This document shows positions 39,271 through 48,473 of a stretch of DNA of 64,000 nucleotides, piece by piece. The stretch comes from Paradesertivirga sp965650335 (GTDB lineage: Bacteria; Bacteroidota; Bacteroidia; Sphingobacteriales; Sphingobacteriaceae), in NCBI GenBank assembly GCA_965650335.1, contig CBFGOI010000014.1:1-64000 (forward strand), given 5' to 3'. Both the position numbers and the translations under genes were made by a program. Under the pieces are notes generated by a model. That model had not been told where the DNA came from. It did not search any database and saw only the letters and a program-made list of their open reading frames with translations. The first letter of the stretch is position 1. Each line of letters opens with the position of its first letter.

Positions 39271-39950
39271 ATGAAAAAAATACTACTCATGCTTGGAGAA
39301 CGCTTTGGCATAGCGGGAATTTTAATCCGACTTCGTATTTGCCCTTAACAGGCGGAACTCTGACAGGCGGTCTGGAAATTAACTCTCCATCTGGTCAATC
39401 TGCATTAAGGGCGATTGGAACTACAAGTAGTTTGTTGATTGGAAATGTTGGTAGCGGCGAGAATTATTATGATGCAGGTTCTTTCCACCAGTTTCAAATC
39501 AGGGGCGTTGAAAAGTTCTCAATTAGTTCGGCGGGGAACGCTGTTTTTGCAGGCTCCTTATCAGGCACCTCCGCCACCTTTAGCGGCAACATTGGTATCG
39601 GTACCGATAACCTAAGCGAAAAGTTAAATGTAAACGGCAATATAAGAGCCCGAGCAGTTAAGGTAAGCCCTGAAGGCTGGCCGGATTACGTGTTTGAACA
39701 GTCCTACAAACTTCCGGACTTAAAGGTAACCGAACAATTCATCAAAGAGAACAAGCATTTGCCTGAAGTGCCTTCAGCAAAAGAAGTACAGACCAATGGT
39801 ATAGAATTAGGCCAGATGAATGCTATGCTTTTGAAGAAGATTGAAGAACTTACTTTATATCTTATAGAATTAAAAAAGGACAATGAAAAGATTAAGGAAG
39901 ACAACAGGATGCAACAACGTGAAATCAACCAGTTAAAAAACAAGAAATGA
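39271..39950 (+). pseudogene. fibre-like gene that has lost its signal peptide
   Basis: At 39271 an ATG starts MKKILLMLGER..., the expected signal beginning, but this frame stops soon after. From about 39291 another frame reads AWRTLWHSGNFNPTSYLPLTGGTLTGG and continues without interruption to the cap (EGWPDYVFEQSYKLPDL, NKHLPEVPSAKEVQTNG, LGQMNAMLLKKIEELTLYLIE) and a coiled coil, ending at 39950. The only start in that frame would be the TTG at 39339, which gives a 203-residue protein without a signal. A deletion of most of the signal plus a frame change explains this. The LWHSGNFNP...YLPLTGG motif is typical of phage tail fibres. Confidence 0.7.
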
Positions 39951-41338
39951 AAAAACTAATACCTGCCTTATTACTAATGCTCGTTTGCCTGAATGCAAAA
40001 GGACAACAAACTATTACGTTTAATCAGCTTAAAGCAAATGATGCCCAACCACTTCGGTACGAAATTGCAAGAATATATATCGATGTTGTAAATTGGAACT
40101 GGAGTGGTACAGCCGAAATAGACTTGCTTGAAAGGCATTATTCCGCAGGTTTGAAAAAAACTTATATCATCTCTTATGGATACCAAGTGCCTCCGAGAGC
40201 TTATTTAAAGGATATGAGCGGAGAAGGTGCCAATAGTTTTCAACTGACTCTAGGGACCGAGGTTGTTGTTTCTGGTAATATTAAATATGTGCCCTTGTAT
40301 GTAGATATAAAATATTACTCTGAAGTTAATGTCGTATTAAGAACCAACTGGCAAACTACTACAGATGCTTCTAATTCCAGTCAGGGGCGTTTGTATTATA
40401 ATCAAGGCCCAACAGGACTAAGTATTCCTGATTTTGCAGCAGATGATATGGTACAACTGGCTAACAGGGCGGGGAGTACTATATTAAGCGGGAAGGTGGG
40501 GATAGGAACAACTACCCCTGGTTATAATTTGGAAGTTCATGGTGGTTCAAATGTCCTAAGACTTGTTGGGAACAATTCAACATCATCCTCTCCAAGTATT
40601 GATATTTATGATAACGTGCATGGAACTGAATTTGTGGCTTCAACGAGTGCGGGCAAAGTGGATCTTTTTTCATATAGCAATCATCCTCTTGCATTGGGGG
40701 CTGCTAATGCCGAGAAGATGCGAATATTGCCAAATGGCAATATAGGTATTGGGACAACGACCCCTGAAACGCAACTTCATGTCAACGGGATAACAACATC
40801 TAAGATTCTTACTTTGGCAGAGGGAACCACTCATATCGGTTATTTAGGTCGTGGAGGCTCAGTTACCGGCGGATGGAGTTCGCATCCTGATATACTAAGT
40901 TTGAACTACCTGGGGAGGGATTTTTCAATCGGCGGATGGAGTAAATCAAATAGCAACTGGATGGGATCTTCATTGTATATTAATTCAGATAACGGAAACG
41001 TAGGTATAGGGACCACAACAAATCTTAGCGAAAAGCTAAATGTAAACGGAAACATAAGAGCAAGAGCTGTTATAGTTACTCCGGACGGATGGGCTGATTA
41101 TGTTTTTGACCCCTCTTACAAACTCCCCGATTTAAAAACCACCGAACAGTTCATCAAAGAAAATAATCATTTGCCTGAAATACCTTCTGCCAAGGAAGTT
41201 GAGAAAAGCGGAATAGAGTTAGGACAGATGAATGCCTTATTGTTAAAGAAGATTGAAGAACTTACACTTTACATGATCGGCCAAAACAAGGAACTGGCTG
41301 AGTTAAAGGAAGAAGTAGCGAAGCTGAAAGCGAAGTAG
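39947..41338 (+). CDS. secreted fibre-like protein with N-terminal beta head
   Basis: The 463-residue product has signal MKKLIPALLLMLVCLNAKGQ. An N-terminal domain of about 140 residues follows (YEIARIYIDVVNWNWSG, YGYQVPPRAYLKDM, VPLYVDIKYYSEVNVVLRTNW). It looks all-beta and takes the same position as the head of the gene at 6562. Three GIGTTTP repeats and the cap WADYVFDPSYKLPDL / NNHLPEIPSAKEVEKSG / LGQMNALLLKKIEELTLYMI come next, and a Lys/Glu coiled coil ends the protein. Its ATG overlaps the TGA of the preceding remnant, so the pair was once translationally coupled. Confidence 0.8.
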   Translation: MKKLIPALLLMLVCLNAKGQQTITFNQLKANDAQPLRYEIARIYIDVVNWNWSGTAEIDLLERHYSAGLKKTYIISYGYQVPPRAYLKDMSGEGANSFQLTLGTEVVVSGNIKYVPLYVDIKYYSEVNVVLRTNWQTTTDASNSSQGRLYYNQGPTGLSIPDFAADDMVQLANRAGSTILSGKVGIGTTTPGYNLEVHGGSNVLRLVGNNSTSSSPSIDIYDNVHGTEFVASTSAGKVDLFSYSNHPLALGAANAEKMRILPNGNIGIGTTTPETQLHVNGITTSKILTLAEGTTHIGYLGRGGSVTGGWSSHPDILSLNYLGRDFSIGGWSKSNSNWMGSSLYINSDNGNVGIGTTTNLSEKLNVNGNIRARAVIVTPDGWADYVFDPSYKLPDLKTTEQFIKENNHLPEIPSAKEVEKSGIELGQMNALLLKKIEELTLYMIGQNKELAELKEEVAKLKAK

Positions 41339-41403
41339 CAATTTTGGATAGATAAAGATTTCCTTACTTTTAGGGTTAATATCAACCTTAATCTTATCAC
41401 TTA

Positions 41404-43569
41404 ATGAAATCCTTATGTCTTTACTTTGAAGTGTTTCTGTTCATCTCAGGAATACTTAACCCACTTTTTGCCAAATCTGAAGATAAAAACAATACAACTC
41501 TTACTAAACATGAACTGCGGCTCTCTTATGATTTTTGGAATTACCTGATAGACACCAGAAAGGTAGACAGTGCAAGTAATAGATTTTCTCTGTCAGGTCC
41601 AAGGCTATCTCACGGTATTTCACAAACTTCAATGACGATTAATTCATCCGATGCATTCGGGGTTGCTAAGGTCGGTACATGGGCTAGTGCGGCTAATTAC
41701 GCAAGGTTCGGTCACATAAATTACGATGGCACTTCCGCTTATGGATTCCTGCAGGATCCTGTAGGTGATCTGGCTTTAAAGGGAACCAATAAAATTGATT
41801 TGGAAAGCCCCCTGTATGGATCAACGGCGAATTTTACCGGTACCCTAACAGCATCTGAATTTGTAGGCTCATGGAATGGGTATCAGCATCAACAGGCCGA
41901 TGATTTATATTATAGTATTGTATTTGATGCCTCTGCAGGGAAGTTGAGGTATGCACCATGGGAATCAATTAAAAGTAAATTGGGCTTAGGTTCGGCTGCG
42001 TATTTAAATGCTTCTCAAACTTCAATAGTGAACACCATCGTTCAAAGAGACGGGGTTGGTGATATTTCTGCCCGGGAATTTGCCATTACTAATCCCGCTA
42101 TTCATAATTCGGATATGTCTGCATTTGCAGGGATATATAGTACTTCAAACCAAGTGACCAAGTTTTCCGCACAAGCGGTTAAAAGTTTCTTAGGTTTAGG
42201 TTCAGCGGCGTATTTGGATCCTTCGCAATCGACTTTAGCTAATACTCTTGTTCAACGGGATGGCGTTGGAGATATTTCTGCTCGTGAGTTTGTGATTACG
42301 AGTCCAACAGTTCACAACTCAGATATGTCTGCTTTCGCAGGAATTTACAGTACATCCAACCAGGTCACCAAATTTTCGGCAAATGCAGTGAAATCATTTT
42401 TGGGATTGGGTTCATCCGCGTATGAGAATTCTTTCGATTATTTAAAATTAGCGCCTAATGTTTATATGCCAACGCATGCATACTTTGCAATTGGTAGTAG
42501 TTCCGGCAGAAATTTTATTCAATCCCATGCGAGCCAGCCTTTAGATATTAATCCTTTAGGGAACGCTGTAACTATAAATGGTCAATCTTTAGGTTCAAAC
42601 GCTTTTAGCTCAACTGCTTACTTGCCAGTGACTGGTGGATCAGTAACAGGGCCGTTGGCAATATCAGGTTTGGGTACTTTTTACGATGATCTCAATGTAG
42701 CTGGAAAAGGGATATTTGGCGGAGCTATAATACCCGGTGCTGATTCTAATCCAGCTGCGTATAAAATCAGGACACAGAACAATTATCTTGTATTTAATGG
42801 GGGAGCTAATGGTTATTCGTTCCAAAATCAGGATGGTACGGAGGGGGGATCTGTGGTTATGGGTGCCTTGAAAGGAACATCAGCAAATTTTACAAGTACG
42901 GTTACATCAGATGCCTGGCTGCAGTCGGTAACTGGGATTGTTCATAAAAATGACGTATCAACTAACAATACTTTCGGAATCTATTTTAGTAATACTGGTA
43001 GTCAGTCTTACGCGATATTCAAAGAATCAGGAGGATGGGAACACCCTTACCCAGACCTAAGAGTAGCCTTTCACACTGGAATAAAGATAGGAGCTCAAAG
43101 TATATATGGAGGCACCCGCTTTTATAACACAGAAACAATGTCAACTGAAATCATGAGCATAGGTAATGGGGACAATAACGTTAGAATTTCCTATGGTTTG
43201 CAAGCAGTCTCCGGGACGTTCAGTGGAAATGTAGGAATAGGTACCGATAATCTTACCGAAAAACTCAATGTAAATGGTAATATAAGGGCCAGAGCTGTTA
43301 AAGTTGCTGTCGATGGCTGGCCGGATTATGTGTTTGAGCCTTCTTATAAATTGCCAAATTTAGGAACTACTGAGCAATATATTAAGGAGAATAAGCATCT
43401 GCCGGAAGTGCCTTCTGCTAAAGAAGTTGAGACAAACGGAATAGAACTGGGGCAAATGAATGCCTTATTGTTAAAGAAAGTTGAGGAACTCACTCTACAT
43501 CTCATCGAACAGAATAAACGCATAAAAAGCTTAGAAACTCTTATCACAAACCCTAAACTTAAACCATGA
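41404..43569 (+). CDS. secreted fibre-like repeat protein with VQRDGVGDISAREF repeats
   Basis: The 721-residue product has a signal peptide ending near LFAK. The segment FWNYLIDTRK is shared with the gene at 806. In the middle, two long repeats read IVQRDGVGDISAREF... AFAGIYSTSNQVTKFSA..VKSFLGLGSAAY, and a partial third copy follows. VQRD-type motifs of this kind are common in phage tail fibres. A YLPVTGGSVTGPLAI motif, GTSANFT blocks and the cap DGWPDYVFEPSYKLPNL / NKHLPEVPSAKEVETNG / LGQMNALLLKKVEELTLHLIEQN follow. Its stop overlaps the next ATG (ATGA). The leader ACCTTAATCTTATCACTTA is the family one. Confidence 0.8.
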   Translation: MKSLCLYFEVFLFISGILNPLFAKSEDKNNTTLTKHELRLSYDFWNYLIDTRKVDSASNRFSLSGPRLSHGISQTSMTINSSDAFGVAKVGTWASAANYARFGHINYDGTSAYGFLQDPVGDLALKGTNKIDLESPLYGSTANFTGTLTASEFVGSWNGYQHQQADDLYYSIVFDASAGKLRYAPWESIKSKLGLGSAAYLNASQTSIVNTIVQRDGVGDISAREFAITNPAIHNSDMSAFAGIYSTSNQVTKFSAQAVKSFLGLGSAAYLDPSQSTLANTLVQRDGVGDISAREFVITSPTVHNSDMSAFAGIYSTSNQVTKFSANAVKSFLGLGSSAYENSFDYLKLAPNVYMPTHAYFAIGSSSGRNFIQSHASQPLDINPLGNAVTINGQSLGSNAFSSTAYLPVTGGSVTGPLAISGLGTFYDDLNVAGKGIFGGAIIPGADSNPAAYKIRTQNNYLVFNGGANGYSFQNQDGTEGGSVVMGALKGTSANFTSTVTSDAWLQSVTGIVHKNDVSTNNTFGIYFSNTGSQSYAIFKESGGWEHPYPDLRVAFHTGIKIGAQSIYGGTRFYNTETMSTEIMSIGNGDNNVRISYGLQAVSGTFSGNVGIGTDNLTEKLNVNGNIRARAVKVAVDGWPDYVFEPSYKLPNLGTTEQYIKENKHLPEVPSAKEVETNGIELGQMNALLLKKVEELTLHLIEQNKRIKSLETLITNPKLKP

Positions 43570-45275
43570 AAAATGTATTATTTATTTTATTAGCAATTTT
43601 GCTGTACATTTCTACCTCTGCTCAGGAAACTAACCAAATTCTTTACCTAAACAATGGAAGTTTTACCAATACATACAATGGTCCAGGAATACAAGGTGCA
43701 AACCTGATTGGACCTGGTGGATTCTGGGCCATTAGAAATGCCGCGAATAATTCCATCAACTTCGATGTAAACAACGGGGCGAGCCCATTAACTGCCTTAA
43801 CTATTTTGCAAAATAGCTATGTGGGGATTGGTACAAGCAGTCCGTTTGCTAAACTGCATATCAAAGACGGTACTTATACAGGTACTCTTGCCTTAGGCAA
43901 TGATGTTTATCCTGGTTTAATCCATTCTTCTGCGCTTAGTGGCGAATTCAGGATTGATAACCGTTCTTCGTTTATTGGATATATAACATTTTTTCCCAAC
44001 GGACAGGGAAGTACTCAAGGAACGGAGGCAATGAGAATCAATCAATCAGGACATGTTGGTATTGGAACTCAAATACCAGGTTCAAAACTTCATGTTCAGT
44101 CGGATGCAAATACATCTGGAGCGCCTCATAATGCACAGTTGTTTATTACCGGAAATACCCATCCGGAGAAAAGATTATCTCTGGGGTATAATACCTCTTC
44201 TAATTATGCTGAAATACAATCGCAGGCTTATGCCGGTGCTTTTACGCCATTAACTCTTAATCCAAATGGAGGAGCTGTTGGTATAGGAACAACTAATCCG
44301 GTATCGAAATTATCTGTTGGTGATTGGTTTGTAGAAGGTGGAAACTCGAATCGCCTGACAAAAGACTTAATCGTTAGTCAGAATACGTATAACAGTCAAG
44401 TATTAGTTTCACATACAGTTGAACATAATTTATGGGCCAGTTATGCGACGGCTTATCATATTAATACATTAAATACTAGCGGGAGCCTGACAAATCGGTT
44501 TACTATTGATCCATATGGTAAAGTTGGGATTGGTACTACATCACCAAATTACAAGCTGGAAGTAAACGGTGATGTGGCTTTACCTTACACCGGAAAGTTG
44601 CTGTCAACAGAAGACCCAGGTAATTCTATAACTCTGCATAATGGTTATGGAGCGATGAAGTTTAATACAGCAAACCAAGACAGGATGGTAATAAATTATG
44701 CAGGGAACGTGGGTGTTGGAACCTCTACGCCGGGTGCAAAGCAGGAGATATATCTTGCAAATGGAGGGATAAATCAATTCAGACTCAATACAGGATTTAA
44801 TGGAGGTAATTATATAGATATCAATCCTTATATAGCCGGAGTTAATAATGGGGGGTTCTCAATATCACAAAATGGGAGCATCAGATTAGTAATTGACAAT
44901 TCTGGTAATGGCAACGTTGGTATTGGCACAACTACTCCAGGAGAAAAATTAACTGTTAACGGAAAAGTTCTTGCGAGAGAGATTAAAGTCACTCCAGACG
45001 GATGGTCCGATTATGTATTTGATCCTTCTTATAATTTGCCTGATCTAAAAGCTACCGAACAATATATAAAAGAGAATAAGCATTTGCCTGAAGTGCCTAC
45101 TGCTTCAGAAGTCAAAGCAAACGGAATAGAGCTCGGAGAAATGAATACATTGCTTTTAAAGAAGATAGAAGAACTGACCTTACATCTGATAGCGCAAAAC
45201 AAGCGATTGGATGAGCAGGATAAAAAAAATGCTGAACAGCAAAAAGAAATTGAACAACTGAAATCTAAACTGTAA
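43566..45275 (+). CDS. secreted fibre-like repeat protein
   Basis: The 569-residue product has a signal peptide (residues 1-20, ending TSAQE), seven or so GIGT/GVGT repeats and the cap DGWSDYVFDPSYNLPDL / NKHLPEVPTASEVKANG / LGEMNTLLLKKIEELTLHLIAQN with a charged coiled coil. The block GSKLHVQSDANTSGAPHNAQ ... EKRLSLGYNTSSNYAE recurs with modest change in the gene at 50158. The start overlaps the upstream stop by four bases and the next gene begins seven bases after its stop, so 41404-46533 is probably one transcription unit. Confidence 0.8.
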   Translation: MKNVLFILLAILLYISTSAQETNQILYLNNGSFTNTYNGPGIQGANLIGPGGFWAIRNAANNSINFDVNNGASPLTALTILQNSYVGIGTSSPFAKLHIKDGTYTGTLALGNDVYPGLIHSSALSGEFRIDNRSSFIGYITFFPNGQGSTQGTEAMRINQSGHVGIGTQIPGSKLHVQSDANTSGAPHNAQLFITGNTHPEKRLSLGYNTSSNYAEIQSQAYAGAFTPLTLNPNGGAVGIGTTNPVSKLSVGDWFVEGGNSNRLTKDLIVSQNTYNSQVLVSHTVEHNLWASYATAYHINTLNTSGSLTNRFTIDPYGKVGIGTTSPNYKLEVNGDVALPYTGKLLSTEDPGNSITLHNGYGAMKFNTANQDRMVINYAGNVGVGTSTPGAKQEIYLANGGINQFRLNTGFNGGNYIDINPYIAGVNNGGFSISQNGSIRLVIDNSGNGNVGIGTTTPGEKLTVNGKVLAREIKVTPDGWSDYVFDPSYNLPDLKATEQYIKENKHLPEVPTASEVKANGIELGEMNTLLLKKIEELTLHLIAQNKRLDEQDKKNAEQQKEIEQLKSKL

Positions 45276-45282
45276 GGTCACT

Positions 45283-46533
45283 ATGAAAAGAATTCTTACA
45301 ACTGTATTGGCAACTTTGGTTGCTGTTTATGGTTATGCGCAAAATACATATCCTTATCCTGAGAATGCGAATTTGGGAATTGGAACGACTAATCCGGAGG
45401 CAAGATTATCGGTGAAAAATACTGCTGCTTATGAGATTTCCACATTTAACTCTATTGCTACTGGCGGCTATCTCACGTTTAAAACTGCGGATGTTGTTAG
45501 AGGACATCTCCAATACGGGATGACGTTAAACGGTAATGGTGGTGGTACTCATATGTTATTAACCAATGCTGATGTAGGCGGGCACATTGCACTCCAAACA
45601 AGAACTTCGAGTGGCTTTTTTAATTCAAATGCTTTTATTGTAAACTCTAACGGAAATATAGGTACATCAAGTCCTATTCCAATTGGACCAGCTGCTTCTA
45701 CCTTAGGAATCAACAGTACTAGTTCTGCCTATAGCGGTGGAGTTTCTTATATGGCAGATGGCCAAGTAAAAGGGTATACCTATTATGATTATGGAGCCAT
45801 GGCACTTCAGGGTGCTGCAGGAGTTCCAATTAAATTTATGACAAATAATGCTGAAGTAGTTCGCTTAACTAAAGGAGGTAATATGGGTATCGGAACCACT
45901 ATTCCTGAGGCCAGGTTGGCCGTTAAAAATACAGATGCTCACGAGATCGCAACATTTAATTCTAAGGCTACCGGTGGGTATGTAACCTTTAAAACTGCGG
46001 ATATTGTTAGAGCGCATTTACAGTATGGATTAACCTTAGCAGGGGGTGAAAATGGTAATAACGTATTGATAACAAATGTGGACCAAGGAGGGAGTGTTGC
46101 ACTTCAAACACGTACTGCGAGCGGAGGGCTTAATTCGCAAGCACTTGTAGTGAATTCAACCGGAGATGTGGGAATAGGTACTGCAACAACTGATGCAAAA
46201 CTCACTGTAGCGGGTAGGATCCACTCGCAGGAAGTAAAGGTTTCCATAGGTGCAGGCGGCGGAGCAGATTTTGTTTTTGAAAAGGATTATAAGTTAAAAC
46301 CGCTTGATGATGTAGCAGAATACATTTCAGTCAATAAACATTTACCAGAAATAGCTTCCGCTAAAGAAATGAAAAAGAATGGTCTTGAGTTGGGAGAGAT
46401 GAATATAAAGCTGTTGCAAAAAATAGAAGAACTTACTTTGTATATGATAGAGCAGAATAAGGTTATTCAAATGCAAAATAAGCGATTGGATATTCAAAAG
46501 GGAGAAATCGATCAACTTAAATCTAAACTATAA
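45283..46533 (+). CDS. secreted fibre-like repeat protein (ADFVF-type cap)
   Basis: The 416-residue product has signal MKRILTTVLATLVAVYGYAQ and begins its repeats at once (NLGIGTTNPEARL). A block of about 90 residues beginning EARLSVKNT / EARLAVKNT and running through ATGGY.TFKTAD is present twice. The cap is the ADFVFEKDYKLKPL / NKHLPEIASAKEMKKNG / LGEMNIKLLQKIEELTLYMIEQN version, followed by a coiled coil. The neighbours upstream carry the other cap type, so this gene marks a switch of cap class within the row. A damaged near-copy of its 5' end follows at 46541. Confidence 0.8.
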   Translation: MKRILTTVLATLVAVYGYAQNTYPYPENANLGIGTTNPEARLSVKNTAAYEISTFNSIATGGYLTFKTADVVRGHLQYGMTLNGNGGGTHMLLTNADVGGHIALQTRTSSGFFNSNAFIVNSNGNIGTSSPIPIGPAASTLGINSTSSAYSGGVSYMADGQVKGYTYYDYGAMALQGAAGVPIKFMTNNAEVVRLTKGGNMGIGTTIPEARLAVKNTDAHEIATFNSKATGGYVTFKTADIVRAHLQYGLTLAGGENGNNVLITNVDQGGSVALQTRTASGGLNSQALVVNSTGDVGIGTATTDAKLTVAGRIHSQEVKVSIGAGGGADFVFEKDYKLKPLDDVAEYISVNKHLPEIASAKEMKKNGLELGEMNIKLLQKIEELTLYMIEQNKVIQMQNKRLDIQKGEIDQLKSKL

Positions 46534-46540
46534 GATCACT

Positions 46541-46855
46541 ATGAAAAGAGATCTTACAAGTGCATTGGCAATGTTGGTTGCTGTTTATGGGAATGCGCAA
46601 AATACATATCCCTATCCTGAAATATTGGAACACCAAGTCCTAATCGTGTTTTTCATATCCATAATAATGTGAGTTATGGCAATAATTCCAATAATCAATT
46701 AGTGTTTAGAACGGGTGTATAGAAATGGTGAATCAGGAATTCTGCCGATTGATAATCAGTTGCCTTTGTACATGATTGAACAGAACAAACTGTGTCAGTA
46801 ACAAAATGAGCGTATTGTAATCCTTGAAAAGCAAATCAAAAAGCAGAAACCATAA
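46541..46855 (+). pseudogene. remnant of a fibre-like gene (both ends kept, middle deleted)
   Basis: ATGAAAAGAGATCTTACA at 46541 closely matches the start of the gene at 45283: the signal peptide and the NTYPYPE segment are still readable. The frame then breaks. NIGTPSPNRVFHIHNN is readable in another frame, and near 46760 a short C-terminal piece remains (LPLYMIEQNK, a stop, then QNERIVILEKQIKKQKP) ending at 46855. The remnant therefore holds both ends of a fibre gene in about 315 bases, with nearly all repeats and most of the cap deleted. Confidence 0.8.
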
Positions 46856-46865
46856 TTTTATCGAA

Positions 46866-48455
46866 ATGAAAAAAAGTATTACAACTGCCTTGGCAACATT
46901 AATCACTGTTTATGGGTATTCACAATATTTACCTTTAGCAGGGGGGACGCTAAGTGGGCAGTTAACTATTAATGTACCCCCTAATAACGGTGGAACTGTT
47001 AATATAAGACCATCTGCGGGTGACCACGGATATATAACTTTTACTGAAAATGCGGTTGCAGACAGATGGGCAATAGGTGTAAGTCCGGCAGATGGTAATT
47101 TTTATTGGCGGGTTCCTTATCCAACTTCAACGCCGGTCATGTCTTTAGGGACAAATGGAAATTTAAATTTAGCCGGTTCGATAATAGGTTCAACTGCAAT
47201 GTTTAATAGCGGAGGTAACCATACAATGGAAGCGATAAGTAATCAAAGATATATTTTACAGCTTCGAAACGCTTCCAATGCATTCAATCCTAGCTACGGG
47301 TGGTGGCTAGGTCAGGATGATAGTGGGAAATTTATGGTCCACCTTGCCGGTAACGGTGATAAGTTCACAATAGAGCCAAGTGGAAATGCTACGTTTAACG
47401 CCCAGGGATCTGCTAATTCGGGTTCTATAAATATTGTAAGTCCAGATTCTTTTCTGAGGTTGAACAGTATAAATGGCACTAATGATAAGCAGAAATGGGA
47501 CTTGAGAGCGATTAGTGCTTCCGGATATGAAGGTTTAGAATTTCGAACGATAAATGACGCTAATAATGTATTCAGCAGTAAAATGTTTATTAATCATAAC
47601 GGCAATATCGGAATAGGAACAAATAGTCCAACAAATTATGGGGTAAATACAACTACATTAAGTATTGCAAATCCGATAGGCGGTAGTTTTCTCGATTTTT
47701 ATAATGCAGGACTTAGGACAGGCCATATATATACCTCCGGAAAAAAATTTAGCATAAATACAGTGGTTCTCCCGGATGAGGTATTTCCTGACTTGGAACT
47801 TGGTACTGTAGGTGGTGTTAACATGACCTTGAAACCATTTGGGAATGTTGGTATTGGTACTGCCTCGCCCCAACATTTATTGCATGTTCAAAATAGTGCG
47901 GTGGGGTCAAATATCGCCAGATTTGCAAGCGGTGGCCCCGGTGGAGGCACCAGAGGTGTTACGATATATTCAAATGATAGCTACGTAAAGTTCCAAGTTT
48001 CTGATAATACTGGCAATATTGGAAACTGGGCAAATTTGACATTGAACCCCGATGGAGGCAATGTAGCTATTGGCACAACCAATCCTCAAGGCTACAAACT
48101 TGCAGTAGCTGGCAATGTAATAGCCGAATCTGTAAAAGTAGCCCTACAAGGCTCATGGCCTGATTATGTTTTTAAACAAGGTAATAAGCTCCTTTCCTTG
48201 CCTGAAGTAGAGAAGTACGTTCAAGAGAATAATCGCTTGCCTGAAATACCATCAGAAGCAGAGATTAAGAAAAATGGGATAGATCTTGGACAAATGGATG
48301 CAAAACTGCTGAGGAAGATAGAGGAGCTGACATTGTATGTGATTGAGCAGAATAAAGAATCTATGGAGTTACGTAAAATGTTGGAGGCTCAAAGCAAGCT
48401 AGTTCAGCAGCAGAATGAACGTATTGGAACTCTTGAGAAACAAATCAAAAAATAA
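46866..48455 (+). CDS. secreted fibre-like repeat protein (WPDYVF-type cap)
   Basis: I start it at 46866, which gives a 529-residue product with signal MKKSITTALATLITVYGYSQ; an in-frame ATG at 46824 lies in the remnant and would add a charged leader. YLPLAGGTLSGQLTI follows the signal directly. The repeats include SFLDFYNAGLRTGHIY and end in the cap GSWPDYVFKQGNKLLSL / NNRLPEIPSEAEIKKNG / LGQMDAKLLRKIEELTLYVIEQN and the coil LVQQQNERIGTLEKQIKK. The cap is almost the same as that of the gene at 806, more than 40 kb away, while the middle is different. Confidence 0.8.
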   Translation: MKKSITTALATLITVYGYSQYLPLAGGTLSGQLTINVPPNNGGTVNIRPSAGDHGYITFTENAVADRWAIGVSPADGNFYWRVPYPTSTPVMSLGTNGNLNLAGSIIGSTAMFNSGGNHTMEAISNQRYILQLRNASNAFNPSYGWWLGQDDSGKFMVHLAGNGDKFTIEPSGNATFNAQGSANSGSINIVSPDSFLRLNSINGTNDKQKWDLRAISASGYEGLEFRTINDANNVFSSKMFINHNGNIGIGTNSPTNYGVNTTTLSIANPIGGSFLDFYNAGLRTGHIYTSGKKFSINTVVLPDEVFPDLELGTVGGVNMTLKPFGNVGIGTASPQHLLHVQNSAVGSNIARFASGGPGGGTRGVTIYSNDSYVKFQVSDNTGNIGNWANLTLNPDGGNVAIGTTNPQGYKLAVAGNVIAESVKVALQGSWPDYVFKQGNKLLSLPEVEKYVQENNRLPEIPSEAEIKKNGIDLGQMDAKLLRKIEELTLYVIEQNKESMELRKMLEAQSKLVQQQNERIGTLEKQIKK

Positions 48456-48473
48456 GAACCTAATCTTATTACA

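Noticed and set aside
39947..41338. Phage or prophage interpretation of the array
   Set aside because: There are no capsid, terminase, portal, baseplate or lysis genes, and the proteins carry signal peptides.
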